Shown: positions 5,804-6,589 of the stretch, piece by piece
Layout: every line of letters begins with the position of its first letter
Position numbering within the stretch: position 1 is the first letter of the stretch
Made by a program: the position numbers and the translations under genes
Origin: Pseudomonadota bacterium
GTDB lineage: Bacteria; Pseudomonadota; Gammaproteobacteria; SZUA-229
Direction of reading: 5' to 3'
NCBI GenBank assembly: GCA_015222965.1
Contig: JADFWF010000011.1
Location: forward strand, 1 to 6,589
Length of the DNA: 6,589 nt
The notes under the pieces: generated by a model
The model's input: the letters and a program-made list of their open reading frames with translations, nothing else
What the model was told of the DNA's origin: nothing
Database searches by the model: none

Positions 5804-5981
5804 AAAAATCACTCACTAACATTGAAAACCATACGGACGCCTATACATATTATCTTCATTGCACTAGATGTTCAGTTGGAAACACTCGCACACAAATTAG
5901 ACGGTCGTATTACTAATGCGATTACTGTAACATCACAGACCCCTAAAAAACAACTCGAATAACAACACTAGAAACAGAAAA
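5804..5981. other. Divergent intergenic region between tetR and the ABC ATPase gene
   Basis: These 178 bases must hold the promoters of both genes and probably the TetR operator. On the minus strand GATAAT (near 5850) is a 5/6 match to a -10 box but lacks a good -35 at standard spacing. ATTAG (5896-5900) and CTAAT (5913-5917) form a 5-bp inverted repeat over 22 bases, the most operator-like element seen, though its interior is not symmetric. A plus-strand frame stays open across part of the region up to a stop at 5960-5962, but it starts inside tetR and has no ribosome binding site, so I do not call a gene. Confidence 0.4.
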
Positions 5982-6589
5982 TTGAACGCATTAAACATTA
6001 AAAATCTACAAAAAACCTATAAAAACGGTGTAAATGCGCTTAAAGGTGTCGACCTTACAGTAAAGCAAGGCGATTTCTTTGCCTTGTTAGGACCCAATGG
6101 CGCCGGCAAATCAACCGTAATCGGCATCGTATGCTCACTGGTCAACAAAACGGCCGGTCAGGTTGAGGTCTTCGGGCAGGATCTAGATAAAAATTCTGCT
6201 GACGTACGCATGCATATTGGTCTGGTACCCCAGGAATTCAACTTCAACATCTTTGAACCTGTCGGTGAAATCCTTATCAACCAGGCCGGTTATTATGGCA
6301 TCGACCGCACCGAAGCCACTAAACGTGCCGAAGTCTATCTGAAGCAGCTCGATCTCTGGGAGAAACGCTTTGATATGGCCAAGGAACTTTCCGGCGGTAT
6401 GAAACGCCGCCTGATGATCGCCCGTGCACTGATGCACCGGCCGAAACTTCTTATCCTGGATGAACCGACAGCGGGTGTTGATATCGAAATCCGCCATTCC
6501 ATGTGGAAGTTCCTGAAACAGGTCAACGCTGAAGGTACTACCATCATCCTGACCACACACTACCTGGAAGAAGCTGAAAGCCTGTGCAA
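5982..6589 (+). CDS. yadG: YadG-like ABC transporter ATP-binding protein (3' truncated)
   Basis: The first 202 codons are present; the E. coli homologue is about 308 residues. All nucleotide-binding motifs are visible: Walker A GPNGAGKST (37-45), Q-loop glutamine Q84 in VPQEFNFN, signature LSGGM (136-140), Walker B LLILDEP with E161, D-loop region TAGVD (163-167) and H-loop H193. Stretches such as QEFNFN, NQAGYYG, LKQLDLW and MKRRLMIARALMH match my memory of E. coli YadG closely. YadG pairs with the ABC-2 permease YadH; the exported substrate is not established. The permease gene would be expected just to the right, outside the window. The start is TTG 5982: the frame has a stop at 5928-5930, no ATG or GTG lies between, and the N-terminus then aligns with YadG. 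The ribosome binding site is weak. The gene is divergent from tetR, which may control it. Confidence 0.93.
   Translation, partial: MNALNIKNLQKTYKNGVNALKGVDLTVKQGDFFALLGPNGAGKSTVIGIVCSLVNKTAGQVEVFGQDLDKNSADVRMHIGLVPQEFNFNIFEPVGEILINQAGYYGIDRTEATKRAEVYLKQLDLWEKRFDMAKELSGGMKRRLMIARALMHRPKLLILDEPTAGVDIEIRHSMWKFLKQVNAEGTTIILTTHYLEEAESLC

Noticed and set aside
5774..5962. Plus-strand open frame of 62 codons overlapping the start of tetR and the intergenic region
   Set aside because: Its start lies antisense inside tetR, it has no ribosome binding site, and the product resembles no family. Part of it must be promoter DNA.

Overview
The window looks like a piece of a proteobacterial chromosome, most likely a gammaproteobacterium. 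The evidence is the HvfA/HvfB/HvfC-type gene set, an ABC ATPase very close in sequence to Escherichia coli YadG, an FMN-binding glutamate-synthase-like membrane protein, and moderate GC content. I cannot name the genus from the sequence.

Positions 1-4147 (+ strand) hold a copper-binding RiPP (bufferin / HvfA-type) biosynthesis locus. It starts with the last 37 codons of an EGKCG-repeat precursor (HvfA/BufA-like). A strong intrinsic terminator follows. Then come an FMN-binding glutamate-synthase-family protein with an N-terminal membrane anchor, a DoxX-family membrane protein (HvfX-like), an MNIO/DUF692 peptide maturase (HvfB) and a DUF2063 maturation partner (HvfC). By analogy with the characterised Haemophilus influenzae HvfABC system, HvfB with HvfC would convert cysteines in the precursor's EGKCG motifs into copper-binding oxazolone/thioamide groups. 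The glutamate-synthase-like gene lying between precursor and maturases is the unusual element.

Positions 4148-4449 hold a small lipoprotein gene whose true start is unclear, followed by a short tandem repeat. Positions 4450-5803 (- strand) hold three genes in one direction: a TetR/AcrR-family regulator (first), a conserved-looking soluble protein that I cannot assign, and a small two-helix DUF2892-type membrane protein (last). They converge on the lipoprotein gene.

Positions 5804-5981 are a non-coding region between the tetR gene and a divergently transcribed YadG-like ABC-transporter ATPase. The ATPase starts at a TTG and runs off the right edge. The main interpretive points are the possible recruitment of the FMN enzyme to the RiPP locus, the terminator that separates precursor from maturation genes, and the start-site problem of the lipoprotein.
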